NCBI RefSeq assembly: GCF_000280055.1
Contig: NZ_ALAB01000010.1
Span: forward strand, 152,466 to 216,465
DNA from: Alishewanella aestuarii B11
GTDB taxonomy: Bacteria; Pseudomonadota; Gammaproteobacteria; Enterobacterales; Alteromonadaceae
Reading direction: 5' to 3'
DNA: 64,000 nt
Part shown: positions 29,734-39,511 of the stretch, one piece after another
How positions within the stretch are numbered: the first letter of the stretch is position 1
How the letters are laid out: each line of letters opens with the position of its first letter
Program-made: the position numbers and the translations under genes
The notes under the pieces: model-generated
Seen by the model: only the letters and a program-made list of their open reading frames with translations
What the model was told of the DNA's origin: nothing
The model's database searches: none

Positions 29734-29934
29734 GCTCAATACATTCACAGCACGCAGCGCAAACCGTTATCGTGAATGGCGGTTCTGCGCTGGCGCACCG
29801 TGCTACTTTAGTCGATAGCTTAAAGCTGTCGCACTTACAGCAGAAAGCCGTTATTACAAGCAGTTACACTCAATAGTGCGGCCTGGTCAGTGTGCGGGGA
29901 ATGGCATAAAAATCACGATGAATAACGCTTAGCG

Positions 29935-29963
29935 CTTTACTTCCTACCGCTAAGGGTTAGAAT
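29935..29963 (+). promoter_or_regulatory. Promoter of a displaced suhB 5' fragment
   Basis: CTTTAC (29935-29940), 17 bases, TAGAAT (29958-29963). It lies 55 bases ahead of the suhB-like start codon and appears to have been carried along with it. It could now drive transcription toward the CPA1 antiporter gene. Confidence 0.45.
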
Positions 29964-30018
29964 ACGCGCGCTGTTCTGAGCAAAGACTACACCGCTCTGG
30001 TTATATAAGGTAATTGCA

Positions 30019-30075
30019 ATGCATCCGATGTTAAACATCGCGGTCCGCGCTGCCCGTTTCACCGGTAACGTCATC
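30019..30075 (+). pseudogene. 5' fragment of suhB (first 19 codons)
   Basis: The reading frame begins MHPMLNIAVRAARFTGNVI, which matches the N-terminus of SuhB (inositol-1-monophosphatase and antitermination factor; E. coli MHPMLNIAVRAARKAGN). A ribosome site (AAGGTAATTGCA) precedes the ATG. After about residue 19 similarity ends and the continuing 113 codons look non-coding. I read it as a duplicated suhB promoter and leader, not a gene. Confidence 0.65.
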
Positions 30076-30499
30076 ATTTTCGTCGGTATTATGCTGGCCG
30101 GAATCCTTTGTCTGGTTTCGCAACGCCGTGTCTGTAAAACGCCTGTTCTTATGTTATCTGCCAAGCTCTTGCCTCAGTCTCAACCTCTTTATTTGCTGCG
30201 CTGTTTTATCACCCGCGTCCGCCATCTTACGGTGTATTGCCACCATGCCGGACACCCTGATAACAGCCGGCACGCCAGGGTCGGCCCAACGTATTCCTGC
30301 CTCCCTGCCAACCGCTTTTCGTTTACTACCGCTGTTTTGTCGCTGTTATCTGTCGCCCTGAGCAAGCAAGCCTGTGCTGCCACAGGGATGCAGGGCGCTT
30401 ATGGTCACTCAGGCTAAAAGACAAAACACAGTTCAGTTAACGGCAAGGTTCACTCACTTTTAATTTAAACCGTGCAATATCTAGCGGAGAGCTTTGGCA
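30076..30499. other. Non-coding stretch between suhB fragment and antiporter
   Basis: Several overlapping open frames exist here, but none has a credible protein. Pairing elements include CCTGTG-CTGC-CACAGG (30371-30386), and a CAGGGATG motif at 30383-30390, the same octamer that caps the hairpins at 1139-2010. It could encode a structured leader or small RNA for the antiporter, but that is speculation. Confidence 0.4.
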
Positions 30500-32602
30500 A
30501 TGGTACTGACTCTGACATCCACACTGGCACTATTTGTATTAATAGCGCTGTCGACCGTGGTTTTTTTCGCAGCTAAACGTTTTAAAATGCCTTATACCGT
30601 GTTGCTGGTGCTGGTTGGCCTGCTGCTGGTGCCGATTGTCAGCTTGCCCTATGTCAGTACGGTTTTCGGCTTTATCAGCGAGATGGCACTGACACCGGAG
30701 TTACTGTTCTTTATCTTCCTGCCGGTGCTGATTTTTGAATCCGGCTTTAATATGAACTTCCGCAAGATGGTCGATAACGCCTGGGCCATTTCGTTACTGG
30801 CGGTGGTGGGTCTCTGTATCTCGTCAGTGATGATCGGTACCTTGCTCTACTACCTGTTACCGCTGATTGGGATTGAAGTACCCTTTATTCTGACGCTGAT
30901 GTTCGGTGCCATTATCTCTGCCACCGATCCGGTCGCGGTGCTGTCGATGTTTAAAGAATTTGGCGTGCCTCGCCGCTTAGGAATGATTTTTGAAGGTGAA
31001 AGTTTGTTTAACGATGGTACCGCCGTCGCCTTATTTTTCGTGTTCTTTGCCATAGCTACCGATGGTTTTAATGGCAGCGCTACGGTACTGCACGGTATCA
31101 GCGAGTTTGTCATTATGCTGACCTCGGGTGTGGTGATTGGCCTGGTGTTGGCAGGACTGTTTTCCAAAGCACTGCACTTTACAAAAAGCAATGAATTTGT
31201 AACTGTCACCTTGTTAGTGATCTCGGCCCACCTGGTGTTTATCCTGACCGAGTTGATTAACAGCCTGGGCTATTTCCATGTGTCGTCGATTATTGCGACG
31301 ACTGTTGCCTCCTTATTCCTTGGTAATTACTCGCGTAATATCCTGGCGCCGAAGGTCGATGAGTACCTGAGTAAGCTGATTGAGAACATGGCTTTTATCG
31401 TTAACTCGCTGGTGTTCCTGATGGCGGGCTTATTGTTCGCCAGCCTGGGCGTTAATTTTGCTGAGCTGTGGTTACCAATCTTGCTGACAGTGGTTGTGGT
31501 GGCCGTAACCCGGATCGTCGCGGTTTATGCGGTGATGGTGCCACTTAACTGGAGTAAGGTAGAAGAAACTATTCCCGCATCGTGGAATAAGTTATTGGCC
31601 TGGGCCAGTTTGCGCGGTGCCTTGTCGATTATTATCGTGTTGATTATCCCGGAAGACTTTACGCTGGAAGGCTGGAGCCTGCCATATTCGCCACGCGATT
31701 TCCTGCTGGCACTGACCATCGGCTGTATTCTGGCGACCCTGTTTATTAAAGCGCCGATGATTGGCCCTATGATGCGCCGCTACAAAATCAATGCCGCCGA
31801 GCCACTGGGAACCGCACATCGTGCCGATCTGGGTATTTACTATCTGCTGACGGAGCGGTCGCGCTTACAGGAACACCGCGCGAAAGGCTTTTTCAGTGAA
31901 GAAAAATACCAGTTTTTATTGGCGCAGGTAGAGAAAAAGCTCGGCGAAGCCAAAGCAGAACGTGAGGCCCTGATGCAGCGTTATGGCCGGACCATCTTTG
32001 TGCAGTCGCTACATCTGGCGATGGTCAATATCGAATTTACCATCCTGAAACGCTTGTATATTAATGATGAAGTCAGTTTACGGCCTTATCGCAAAATCTA
32101 TAGCAAGTTGTTCTTACAGAAAGAAAAAATTGAGTATGCCCAGCATAGCCATATCGATCCGGAAGCCTTTAAAGAGCGAAAGGATATCTTTGAATGGCTG
32201 GCCAATATGATGCACACCTTGTTCAGTCGCAAGGTCAGCGAGCAGAAGTTACTGGAAGAAAAATTGGAGTATTATCGCAGTCAGATGATTATTGCCCGTA
32301 AAGCACTGATTATTATTGGCCTGATGCAGGATAATTTTGACGAGCCGGTATTCCAGGCGGATATTTATGCCGAAGTCACCGAGTTGTACCGGCAATATCA
32401 GGAGCGCAATGCCGGCAAACAGGCTGCATTGACTGCACAGCACCCGCAGGTCTTATCAGCACATCTGGAGCAACTGGCGAACCGTTCGTTGGCGCAATCC
32501 GGTCAGCGGGCACTGAACTATTTACATGAGAATGGTCTGGTAACGGAAGCGGCCGAAGAAGATATCCGCCACCGGTTTGATACCAGTAATCATAGTGCCT
32601 AG
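30500..32602 (+). CDS. CPA1-family cation:proton antiporter with long cytosolic tail
   Basis: A 700-residue protein. The start ATG 30500 is chosen over a TTG two codons upstream; GGAGAG precedes it. Residues 1 to about 415 hold 12-13 membrane segments with the exchanger motifs IISATDPVAVLSMF and FEGESLFNDGTAVALFF and the arginine segment LAWASLRGALSIIIVL. About 285 C-terminal residues are soluble, charged and partly coiled (QVEKKLGEAKAEREALMQRYG), longer than in typical NhaP. It exports Na+ or K+ in exchange for protons; which ion is unknown. Confidence 0.88.
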   Translation: MVLTLTSTLALFVLIALSTVVFFAAKRFKMPYTVLLVLVGLLLVPIVSLPYVSTVFGFISEMALTPELLFFIFLPVLIFESGFNMNFRKMVDNAWAISLLAVVGLCISSVMIGTLLYYLLPLIGIEVPFILTLMFGAIISATDPVAVLSMFKEFGVPRRLGMIFEGESLFNDGTAVALFFVFFAIATDGFNGSATVLHGISEFVIMLTSGVVIGLVLAGLFSKALHFTKSNEFVTVTLLVISAHLVFILTELINSLGYFHVSSIIATTVASLFLGNYSRNILAPKVDEYLSKLIENMAFIVNSLVFLMAGLLFASLGVNFAELWLPILLTVVVVAVTRIVAVYAVMVPLNWSKVEETIPASWNKLLAWASLRGALSIIIVLIIPEDFTLEGWSLPYSPRDFLLALTIGCILATLFIKAPMIGPMMRRYKINAAEPLGTAHRADLGIYYLLTERSRLQEHRAKGFFSEEKYQFLLAQVEKKLGEAKAEREALMQRYGRTIFVQSLHLAMVNIEFTILKRLYINDEVSLRPYRKIYSKLFLQKEKIEYAQHSHIDPEAFKERKDIFEWLANMMHTLFSRKVSEQKLLEEKLEYYRSQMIIARKALIIIGLMQDNFDEPVFQADIYAEVTELYRQYQERNAGKQAALTAQHPQVLSAHLEQLANRSLAQSGQRALNYLHENGLVTEAAEEDIRHRFDTSNHSA

Positions 32603-32738
32603 CGCGGTGTTTTCGCAGCGCAGCGGCATTTAACGGGTCAGCCTGTTAAAAGCGGGTCAAACGGGTAGCAACAGGCGCGGGGTAATCAGCCGCGCCTTGT
32701 TTTTACATAGCGATCAGCAGACAGCAGAGGAGTCGTCT

Positions 32739-33977
32739 TTGTCTGAATTAACCAAGTCAATTGCTGCTGCCGGCACGCCAGCATCCGCCAGCTTTTCCCC
32801 CACAGTGTTAGTCTTGCCGGTGGTTGGCGCGGTCAGTTTTGTGCATCTGCTGAATGATATTATTCAGGCCATCTTGCCTGCGATCTATCCGATGTTAAAA
32901 CTGGATTATGCGCTGAGCTTTACCCAGATTGGCTTAATTACGCTGATTTTTCAGCTTACCGCATCGTTATTGCAACCGGCGGTCGGCCTGTACACCGATA
33001 AGCATCCCAAACCCTTGTTACTGCCACTTGGTATGGTGTTTACGCTGCTTGGTCTGGTGTTACTCAGCCTGGGGCAAAGTTTTGCCATGTTGTTGCTGGC
33101 TTCAGCACTGATCGGGTTAGGCTCGTCAACTTTTCATCCGGAAGCGTCGCGGGTAGCCCGAATGGCGTCGGGTGGTCGTTATGGCTTTGCGCAGGGGTTA
33201 TTTCAGGTCGGCGGTAATGCCGGCTCGGCCCTGGGGCCATTGTTAGCGGCTCTGATTATTATTCCGCGGGGCCAGGGGAGTATTGGCTGGTTTTGCCTGT
33301 TAGCAATAGTTGGCATTATGGTGCTGTTGCGCGTCAGTCGCTGGGTGGTTAGCAGTAACGCCCGTCTGCAATTGCGTAGCGCGGCAAAAAATGGCAATGG
33401 CTTAACAGTGCAGCAAACCCGGCAGGCGCTGCTGGTACTGGCGCTGCTGGTGTTTTCCAAATACGTCTATATGACCTGCCTCAGCAACTTTTACACCTTT
33501 TATCTGATTGAAAACTTTGCAGTATCCGTTGCAGATTCCCAGCTGTTTTTATTTTTATTTCTGGCTGCAGTGGCAGTGGGTACAGTGGCAGGTGGGCCTA
33601 TCGGCGACAGGATAGGGCGTAAGCCGGTGATCTGGGTGTCTATTGTTGGTGCGGCGCCGTTGGCGTTGCTACTACCCTATGTCAATTTAGCCGGGGCTGC
33701 CGTGCTGACCGTGTTGATTGGGCTGATTATGTCCTCAGCCTTTTCGGCGATTATCGTCTTTGCCCAGGAGTTGATGCCAGCCAAAATCGGTATGATTTCC
33801 GGTGTATTCTACGGCATGATGTTTGGCATCAGTGGCATCAGTGGCATCGCCGCCGCCTTGCTCGGCATGCTGGCCGATGCCACCAGTATCAGCACCATCT
33901 TTAAGCTTTGTGCCTGGTTTCCGCTACTGGGGATGCTGGCGTTTTGGTTACCCAGGATCCCGCGACCACAAACCTAG
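32739..33977 (+). CDS. fsr: MFS drug exporter, fosmidomycin-resistance (Fsr) type
   Basis: A 412-residue, 12-segment transporter. I set the start at TTG 32739 because GAGGAG is six bases upstream; the upstream in-frame TTG at 32697 has no ribosome site. Blocks shared with Fsr: FVHLLNDIIQAILPAIYPML, LTASLLQPAVGLYTDK, GLGSSTFHPEASRVARMASG and QVGGNAGSALGPLLAA. E. coli Fsr is 406 residues. It ends nine bases before the convergent LiaF-like gene. Confidence 0.85.
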   Translation: MSELTKSIAAAGTPASASFSPTVLVLPVVGAVSFVHLLNDIIQAILPAIYPMLKLDYALSFTQIGLITLIFQLTASLLQPAVGLYTDKHPKPLLLPLGMVFTLLGLVLLSLGQSFAMLLLASALIGLGSSTFHPEASRVARMASGGRYGFAQGLFQVGGNAGSALGPLLAALIIIPRGQGSIGWFCLLAIVGIMVLLRVSRWVVSSNARLQLRSAAKNGNGLTVQQTRQALLVLALLVFSKYVYMTCLSNFYTFYLIENFAVSVADSQLFLFLFLAAVAVGTVAGGPIGDRIGRKPVIWVSIVGAAPLALLLPYVNLAGAAVLTVLIGLIMSSAFSAIIVFAQELMPAKIGMISGVFYGMMFGISGISGIAAALLGMLADATSISTIFKLCAWFPLLGMLAFWLPRIPRPQT

Positions 33978-33986
33978 CACGCATAA

Positions 33987-34679
33987 TCAGCTTTTGGTTA
34001 ATCCCAGTGCTGAGCGGATAGAGTTAGCAAACTCGGTAAAGCGTTCCTGTAAGGTGCGTTTTACACTGATACTGACCGAGCCCAGTACCGAGATACCCTC
34101 AACCCGGATAAAGTGCGTTTTGGCTTGCCCCGGGCCGCCGCTGCTGACGTTATTGCTGCTGGAAGAGGCGATATTGTTCACATCGCTAATTACTGCAACG
34201 TGTTCAGGTACCTTGATCGTGACGCTGCCCAGCCAGTTTTGCACTTTTATTGTTAGCTGCGTATGGTCAAACTGCGCTTCAGAAAAATCCAGCTCAACCG
34301 AGGAGAGCGCATTAATGATGGTCAGATGTTGTGGTACCCGCCATGGGCCACTGCGTTCATCACTGCTTAATACCGAAACCAGGCGATCACAGTCAGTCGG
34401 CGCGCTTTGCTGGTGCGCCTGATTATGGCGACCCGGCGAGTTAAAATTTTGCGCCCACATGGCGCGATATTTGGCATCGGGTAATAAAGTGAGGTCAGCA
34501 ACCTGTTCGGCCAGCAGCAGGTGATCATCAGAATTGGTGGCAATATCCAGCCGCCGTTCAAAGGCTTGCTCGGAAATGACACCATGGCTGTAGTTCATAA
34601 TCAGTTGGTCAATCACCTCTTCCCTGATTTGAGCAACAGGCCGGTCTTGCAGTTTTACGCCTGTGGTATCAATTGCCAT
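33987..34679 (-). CDS. DUF1707 / LiaF-like protein
   Basis: A 230-residue protein starting at ATG 34679 (MAIDTTGVKL; GGATAG upstream). The N-terminal ~80 residues look like DUF1707 (YSHGVISEQAFERRLDIA). The C-terminal part is a LiaF/DUF2154-like beta-helix (LTIKVQNWLGSVTIKVPEHVAV, EGISVLGSVSISVKR). No transmembrane segment is visible. Related proteins in Firmicutes and Actinobacteria report on envelope stress; the role in proteobacteria is unknown. It is alone, convergent with the MFS gene. Confidence 0.7.
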   Translation of the reverse strand: MAIDTTGVKLQDRPVAQIREEVIDQLIMNYSHGVISEQAFERRLDIATNSDDHLLLAEQVADLTLLPDAKYRAMWAQNFNSPGRHNQAHQQSAPTDCDRLVSVLSSDERSGPWRVPQHLTIINALSSVELDFSEAQFDHTQLTIKVQNWLGSVTIKVPEHVAVISDVNNIASSSSNNVSSGGPGQAKTHFIRVEGISVLGSVSISVKRTLQERFTEFANSIRSALGLTKS

Positions 34680-34793
34680 CTCGCTATCCTTTTGCTGGTT
34701 GCTGCCGGAGCCGGCACACAGTACTGATCGAATAACTATCAGCATGGCCCAATTTTGTCAGTTAGCACAGCAGAAAATTGTAAGCGATTTTAA

Positions 34794-34821
34794 CAGCCAG
34801 AAAACATCAGCCTTCTGGCTG
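34794..34821 (-). terminator. Rho-independent terminator of wrbA
   Basis: On the minus strand CAGCCAGAA-(10 nt)-TTCTGGCTG is followed by TTAAAATCG. It lies about 30 bases after the wrbA stop. Confidence 0.6.
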
Positions 34822-34849
34822 TGGTCTACTGCCGGGTAGTTCGCGCCTG

Positions 34850-35446
34850 TCAGGTAAGCTTTAGCGCCAGCGTTGCAACATGCCGCCCCTGAAAGCGCGC
34901 CATATTCAGCTCTTTTGGCGAGGGCGCGCGTTTCCCATCTGCCCCGGCTATACAGGCAGCACCCAGTGGTGAGCCCCCTTTAAGCTCTGAAATATCGGCC
35001 AACTCCGGACAGCTGTAAGGCAAGCCAACGATAATCATGCCATGGTGCAATAGCGTGGTATGAAAGGACTGCACTGTGGTTTCGTTGCCACCACCGGTGC
35101 CGGTAGAGGTAAAAACGCTGCCAATTTTGCCAATCAGTTTGCCTTGTGCCCAAAGCCCACCGGTTTGATCAAGGAAATTGCGCATTTGCGAGGCCATATT
35201 GCCAAAGCGGGTTGGGGTGCCGAAGATGATCGCATCGTAATCGGCCAGCTCAGCAGGCTTAGCTATTGCGGCTGCCTGATCCAGCTTCACACCGGCTGAT
35301 TTCGCCACTTCAGGGGGCATCAGTTCCGCCACCCGTTTAATATCCACCTGCACGCCACTAACTTGTCGGGCGCCTTCGGCAACCGCATTCGCCATGGTCT
35401 CGACATGGCCGTATGATGAGTAGTACAGCACCAGTAGTTTTTTCAT
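34850..35446 (-). CDS. wrbA: NAD(P)H:quinone oxidoreductase WrbA
   Basis: A 198-residue flavodoxin-like FMN protein that reduces quinones by two electrons, avoiding semiquinone radicals. The FMN phosphate loop is [19 protein letters not shown], followed by [20 protein letters not shown] and [11 protein letters not shown], all WrbA signatures. The length equals E. coli WrbA (198). Monocistronic, with a terminator immediately downstream. Confidence 0.95.
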   Translation of the reverse strand: MKKLLVLYYSSYGHVETMANAVAEGARQVSGVQVDIKRVAELMPPEVAKSAGVKLDQAAAIAKPAELADYDAIIFGTPTRFGNMASQMRNFLDQTGGLWAQGKLIGKIGSVFTSTGTGGGNETTVQSFHTTLLHHGMIIVGLPYSCPELADISELKGGSPLGAACIAGADGKRAPSPKELNMARFQGRHVATLALKLT

Positions 35447-35597
35447 AAGGTCCTCATAAGTATTAATGGCATCAAGCAGTTTAAGGTTCTGCCACAGGCC
35501 GCTGTTATCACGCCTTTGGCGACCGGAGCAGTGCCGGCGACAGTCTGGGCAGGTACGCTGACAGCAATAAGCTTAGCTGCAATAGCCGCCGCTTGTC

Positions 35598-36017
35598 TTA
35601 TGACTCCGCCAGTTGTTTGGCATGCAACACGGCATTTTTAATGGTCTCTTGCCAAAAACTGTCGGGCTGCGCTGCTGACTTACCCGGTTTCAGCGTCCAA
35701 TTCAGGGTGTAATCAAGATAAACGCCGTCGTCTTCTTCAAAGATGGTATTAGTGACAAAGCCGCTATACACCTCATCCTGATAAGATTTAAAAATCACCG
35801 TCAGGGTTAGCGGTTCGGCCACAACCAGCTCTCTGATCACTTTGCCCTGTGCCGTCTCCATTTCCCGTTCAATGCAATTGGCACTGTGTTCCCGTAGTAT
35901 TGCGACCCGGACTATCCCGGGTACGTATTTGTCAGGACGACGCATTTTATCGAGCATCATGTCCCAGAGTTTATTCGCACTTGCATGCACCTTTACCCGA
36001 TAGTTCACTAATGGCAT
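35598..36017 (-). CDS. SRPBCC-fold protein (DUF1857 / AtaL-like)
   Basis: A 139-residue START-like protein. The start ATG 36017 is preceded by GGAGG five bases away; the longer frame to 36104 is unsupported. The sequence (PLVNYRVKVHASANKLWDMMLDKMRRPDKYVPGIV..., then NTIFEEDDGVYLDYTLNWTLKPG) fits AtaL-like lipid or polyketide-binding proteins with no assigned role in bacteria. Alone on the minus strand between wrbA and the EamA gene. Confidence 0.65.
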   Translation of the reverse strand: MPLVNYRVKVHASANKLWDMMLDKMRRPDKYVPGIVRVAILREHSANCIEREMETAQGKVIRELVVAEPLTLTVIFKSYQDEVYSGFVTNTIFEEDDGVYLDYTLNWTLKPGKSAAQPDSFWQETIKNAVLHAKQLAES

Positions 36018-36167
36018 AGCGGCCTCCACTGTTGGTTCTGCTACTAAGCTTAGAGGGTGTGACCGCCGTGCACTAGCGCGAGATCTGAAACAGCTGCGTT
36101 TCAAAATAGCTAGCTATAGGATAGGGCGTTTGCCCGGGCGTCCGGGGCAAACTCTGTTGCACCCAGT

Positions 36168-37028
36168 TTAGGAGCTGGTTTTGCGCTGTTGACTGAACCA
36201 GACACTGCCCAGTACCACCACAATACCAAGGATTTGCAGTACCGACAGGGCTTGCCCCAGGATCAGCCAACCCAGCATTACGGCACTTAGCGGGCTTAAA
36301 AAACCCAAAGGTGCCACCAGATTGGGGCTTAGCCGGGCAATGCCACGAAACCAGATAATGTAGGTAAAGGCGGCACCCAGCAGCCCCAGATATAAAAAAC
36401 CGGCGATATTGACCAGTGTCAGGGACGGCAGAGCTGGCTCGAAAAACCATGCCGCAGGCACTAACAGAATGCCGCCAGCCGTGAGTTGCCAGCTGGTAAA
36501 GGTCAGGGTGCTGACCGCCGGTTGCCAGCGCCGGCTCAAGACAGTGCCCAATGCCATGGCAACGGCACTGCCGATCCCGGCTGCAATGCCCACAGGATCA
36601 AGTTTAGCCGCCGGTGTCAGAATCAGTAGCGCGACCCCGAGTATGCCGGCCACGGCAGCGATTAGTGCGCTGGTGTGAATCTTGGTGCCCAGTAATCCTC
36701 TGGATAAGACGATAACAAACAAAAACTGCATTGCCCCCAGGGTTGCAGCCACGCCTCCGGGCAAGCGGTACGCCGCGATAAATAATAACCACCAGAACAC
36801 TGAGAAATTCAGGGCGCCGAGCAGAAAAATCCGGCCCAGCCAGTGTCTGTCGGGAAGTTGCCGCACCAACAGTAACAGCAGGATACCGGCAGGTAAGGCC
36901 CTTAGCATTGACGTGGTAAGCGGATAGCCCAGTGGCAACATCTCGGTGGTGATCAGATAAGTGCTGCCCCAGATCACTGGCGCCAGGCCAGTGATCAGCA
37001 CGTCACGGGCGTTGCTTTCACGGTTCAT
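36168..37028 (-). CDS. EamA/DMT-family transporter
   Basis: A 286-residue inner-membrane protein with ten hydrophobic segments in two EamA repeats: VIWGSTYLITTEMLPLGYP at the start of repeat one, and LGLLGAAFTYIIWFRGIARL with APLGFLSPLSAVMLGWLILG in repeat two. Drug/metabolite exporters of this kind move amino acids or small aromatics. The substrate is unknown. It is divergent from a LysR gene 258 bases away, which is the likely regulator. Confidence 0.88.
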   Translation of the reverse strand: MNRESNARDVLITGLAPVIWGSTYLITTEMLPLGYPLTTSMLRALPAGILLLLLVRQLPDRHWLGRIFLLGALNFSVFWWLLFIAAYRLPGGVAATLGAMQFLFVIVLSRGLLGTKIHTSALIAAVAGILGVALLILTPAAKLDPVGIAAGIGSAVAMALGTVLSRRWQPAVSTLTFTSWQLTAGGILLVPAAWFFEPALPSLTLVNIAGFLYLGLLGAAFTYIIWFRGIARLSPNLVAPLGFLSPLSAVMLGWLILGQALSVLQILGIVVVLGSVWFSQQRKTSS

Positions 37029-37286
37029 TGGTGAGTCCTGTGCCTGCTGTTGTGATCAGATTATCCTGTTGTCTGCTGTGCCACTAGTACTAAAAATGGC
37101 CGGGCGCTGTTTCGTTTTTATACGCTATCCGTTTACGTCGTGCCTGTTCCGCCGCGGAAAGGCGAGTTAAACCGCGAGCCAGAATAGTTGGCACTAGAGC
37201 TGGGCTTAAGATCTAAGCTGAACTATGCTGTGTTACGCTAATGCCCGCTGCCGGGCACGTTTTGCCAGCCTGAAGATGAGCTTGTC

Positions 37287-38150
37287 ATGGATTTAAATGC
37301 GACCCGCTATTTCGTAAAGATCGTGCAAATGGGCAGTATCTCTGCCGCAGCCAGGGTACTGAATTTGCCAAAGGCAACCCTAAGCCGGCAATTATCAGCT
37401 CTGGAGCAGCGACTTGGCAACCGACTACTAAACCGCTCCACCCGGGCGTTGTCGCTAACCGATTTGGGGCAGGAATACTATGCCAGCGTTGTTAGCCTGA
37501 TTGACGAACTAGAGCTGGCAGAGCAGAGCTTGCTGCAGCAACATGCCGAGCCTGCTGGCTTGATCCGGATTGGTGCCACCACTGGCTACTGTCAGCATCG
37601 GATTACGCCTCTGTTACCGGGCTTTCTTACTGCGTATCCCAGGGTCCGGATTGAATTAAAGCTAAGTGAGCAACGCAGCCACGTTGTGCAGGATGGGCTC
37701 GATCTTACCATCAGAATGGGGGAGTTGGCTGACTCTGAATTGTTGTGCCGTAAAATTGGTACTGTCAGACGGATCCTCTGTGCTGCCCCCGCTTATCTTG
37801 CAAAATCGGAAACGCTGGTCACTCCGGACGATCTGAGACGGCAGCAATGTGTGGTATTGTCTGCCGCGCTGGATAAATGGCAGTTTGAGAATAATATTTC
37901 GGTCAGCGTAAATTGGCAGATCGCAGCCGGTAATATGTCTAACGCCTGTCAGTTAGTGCTGGCTGGGCAAGGGATAGGGTTGCTACCTGATTTTATGGTG
38001 GCGGAATATCTTGCCACAGGGCAACTGCTCAGCTTATTGCCGGATTATCCGGCCAGCCAGACGCCGGTGCATGTGCTGTATGCCAATAGTAAGGCTAAAA
38101 CGACCGCCGCTATGGCTTTTGTTGATTATCTGGTATCAGCGCTGCGTTGA
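37287..38150 (+). CDS. LysR-family transcriptional regulator
   Basis: A 287-residue LTTR with an N-terminal winged helix (MDLNATRYFVKIVQMGSISAAARVLNLPKATLSRQLSALEQRLG) and a C-terminal effector domain. The first residues and PKATLSRQ fit the CrgA/AaeR-like subgroup that often controls an adjacent divergent exporter. The target here is presumably the EamA gene. I could not identify a convincing T-N11-A box in the shared region. Confidence 0.9.
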   Translation: MDLNATRYFVKIVQMGSISAAARVLNLPKATLSRQLSALEQRLGNRLLNRSTRALSLTDLGQEYYASVVSLIDELELAEQSLLQQHAEPAGLIRIGATTGYCQHRITPLLPGFLTAYPRVRIELKLSEQRSHVVQDGLDLTIRMGELADSELLCRKIGTVRRILCAAPAYLAKSETLVTPDDLRRQQCVVLSAALDKWQFENNISVSVNWQIAAGNMSNACQLVLAGQGIGLLPDFMVAEYLATGQLLSLLPDYPASQTPVHVLYANSKAKTTAAMAFVDYLVSALR

Positions 38151-38170
38151 AACGCTGTGGCTGCGGGTTT

Positions 38171-39391
38171 CTATAACTCTGTTTTCATTGACACTGCGGC
38201 ATCACCATTGGCAGCAGTAGCATTCTCCATTTGTTTGGTGACAGTGTATACGCTATAGCCACTCTTCCCATGCTGCTTCACCTGATACATCGCCTGATCG
38301 GCATGGGCTAGCAATTCGGCTAAACTGGTGCCTTGCGCCGGGCAGATACTGACACCAATACTGGCTCCAAGCTGATATACCTTGTTACCCAGCTCAACTG
38401 GTTGTTTTAAGATCGTCAGTAGTTTATCGGCTAGCTTGTGGAGTTGCTCTGACTGATCCAGCTGGGTAGCAATCACCACAAACTCATCGCCACCGATCCG
38501 GGCGCAGATATCGGTGCTGCGCACCGAGCGCCTTAACCGGTTAGCTACCTCCAGTAGTACCTTATCGCCGGTTTGATGGCCATACAGGTCATTGATCGGT
38601 TTAAAGTTATCCAGATCGATATAGTAAATCGCTACAAACTGGTGCGGCCGGGTGGCCAGCAGCAGAGCCTTATCAAACAGCATATCCATATAACGCTTAT
38701 TATTGAGTCCGGTTAGCGGATCCTGATAGGCCAGCTCCAGCGCCTGGCTTTCGGCATCAGATAAACGCTGATAAAACAGTGCAAATACTGCCAGTAGCAA
38801 GCTCAGATATAACGCCATCGTCAGAATGGTGCCAAGCACAAAGCCTAATACCCGCCACCAGGACAGTGTTAACACAAAGGGAAAAGTCGCCCAATGCAGT
38901 GCCAGTACCAAGGCGATACCCGAGGTAAAAAGCAGGGCTTGTTTAGGGACTGCCTGGCGGTGTTGAAAGCAGCTGTAGGCAACGTAGCTTAAACAGCCCA
39001 GATTAAACAGCGCAAAGATGATCATCGGACCTAATTGCGGTCGTTGTAACAAGCTGAACAGGACTAACAGGCCAAATAGCAGGCTGGCGGGACCAACGAA
39101 AACAACGGTAGGTAGCGGTAATTGCAAAAAACGTTTCAGGCCATGAATTAGAAATATTTTTTCCAGAATAATAAAGCCGGCATACCAGACAAAGGTATCG
39201 ATAAAAAGCAACGCCGGCAAGCTCAGCAGTAGTTGAAGTCGGGCCAGACACATCGCAGCCAGCGCCAGGGCCCAAAACCCGGCTCCCGGATTGGTGCGCG
39301 GTACCCGCGAGCAAATCAGAAATAACAACAGCAGCAGTAGATACAAGGCACTGCCAGCAATATGCACAACCTGATACCAAGCCATATCCAT
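38171..39391 (-). CDS. Membrane-bound diguanylate cyclase
   Basis: A 406-residue protein with about seven N-terminal membrane segments (residues 1-225) and a GGDEF domain (about 240-395). The active site ARIGGDEFVVIA is intact. The inhibitory I-site RSTD sits five residues before it, so product inhibition by c-di-GMP is expected. The membrane domain is not one I can name. It stands alone, convergent with the LysR gene. Confidence 0.9.
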   Translation of the reverse strand: MDMAWYQVVHIAGSALYLLLLLLFLICSRVPRTNPGAGFWALALAAMCLARLQLLLSLPALLFIDTFVWYAGFIILEKIFLIHGLKRFLQLPLPTVVFVGPASLLFGLLVLFSLLQRPQLGPMIIFALFNLGCLSYVAYSCFQHRQAVPKQALLFTSGIALVLALHWATFPFVLTLSWWRVLGFVLGTILTMALYLSLLLAVFALFYQRLSDAESQALELAYQDPLTGLNNKRYMDMLFDKALLLATRPHQFVAIYYIDLDNFKPINDLYGHQTGDKVLLEVANRLRRSVRSTDICARIGGDEFVVIATQLDQSEQLHKLADKLLTILKQPVELGNKVYQLGASIGVSICPAQGTSLAELLAHADQAMYQVKQHGKSGYSVYTVTKQMENATAANGDAAVSMKTEL

Positions 39392-39511
39392 CTTTGCCTG
39401 TCACCCGCTGCTGTCAGCACCCGCGGTGCCGGCTAATACAGCATTGCCGGAGTTAGTATCTAAATACTATAGTGCAGCCCGTTGCAGTTTGCCACCCGGC
39501 ATCCAGCGCCT

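Noticed and set aside
30019..30417. 132-residue protein
   Set aside because: Only the first 19 residues are protein-like (SuhB); the rest lacks coding signs and overlaps other random frames.
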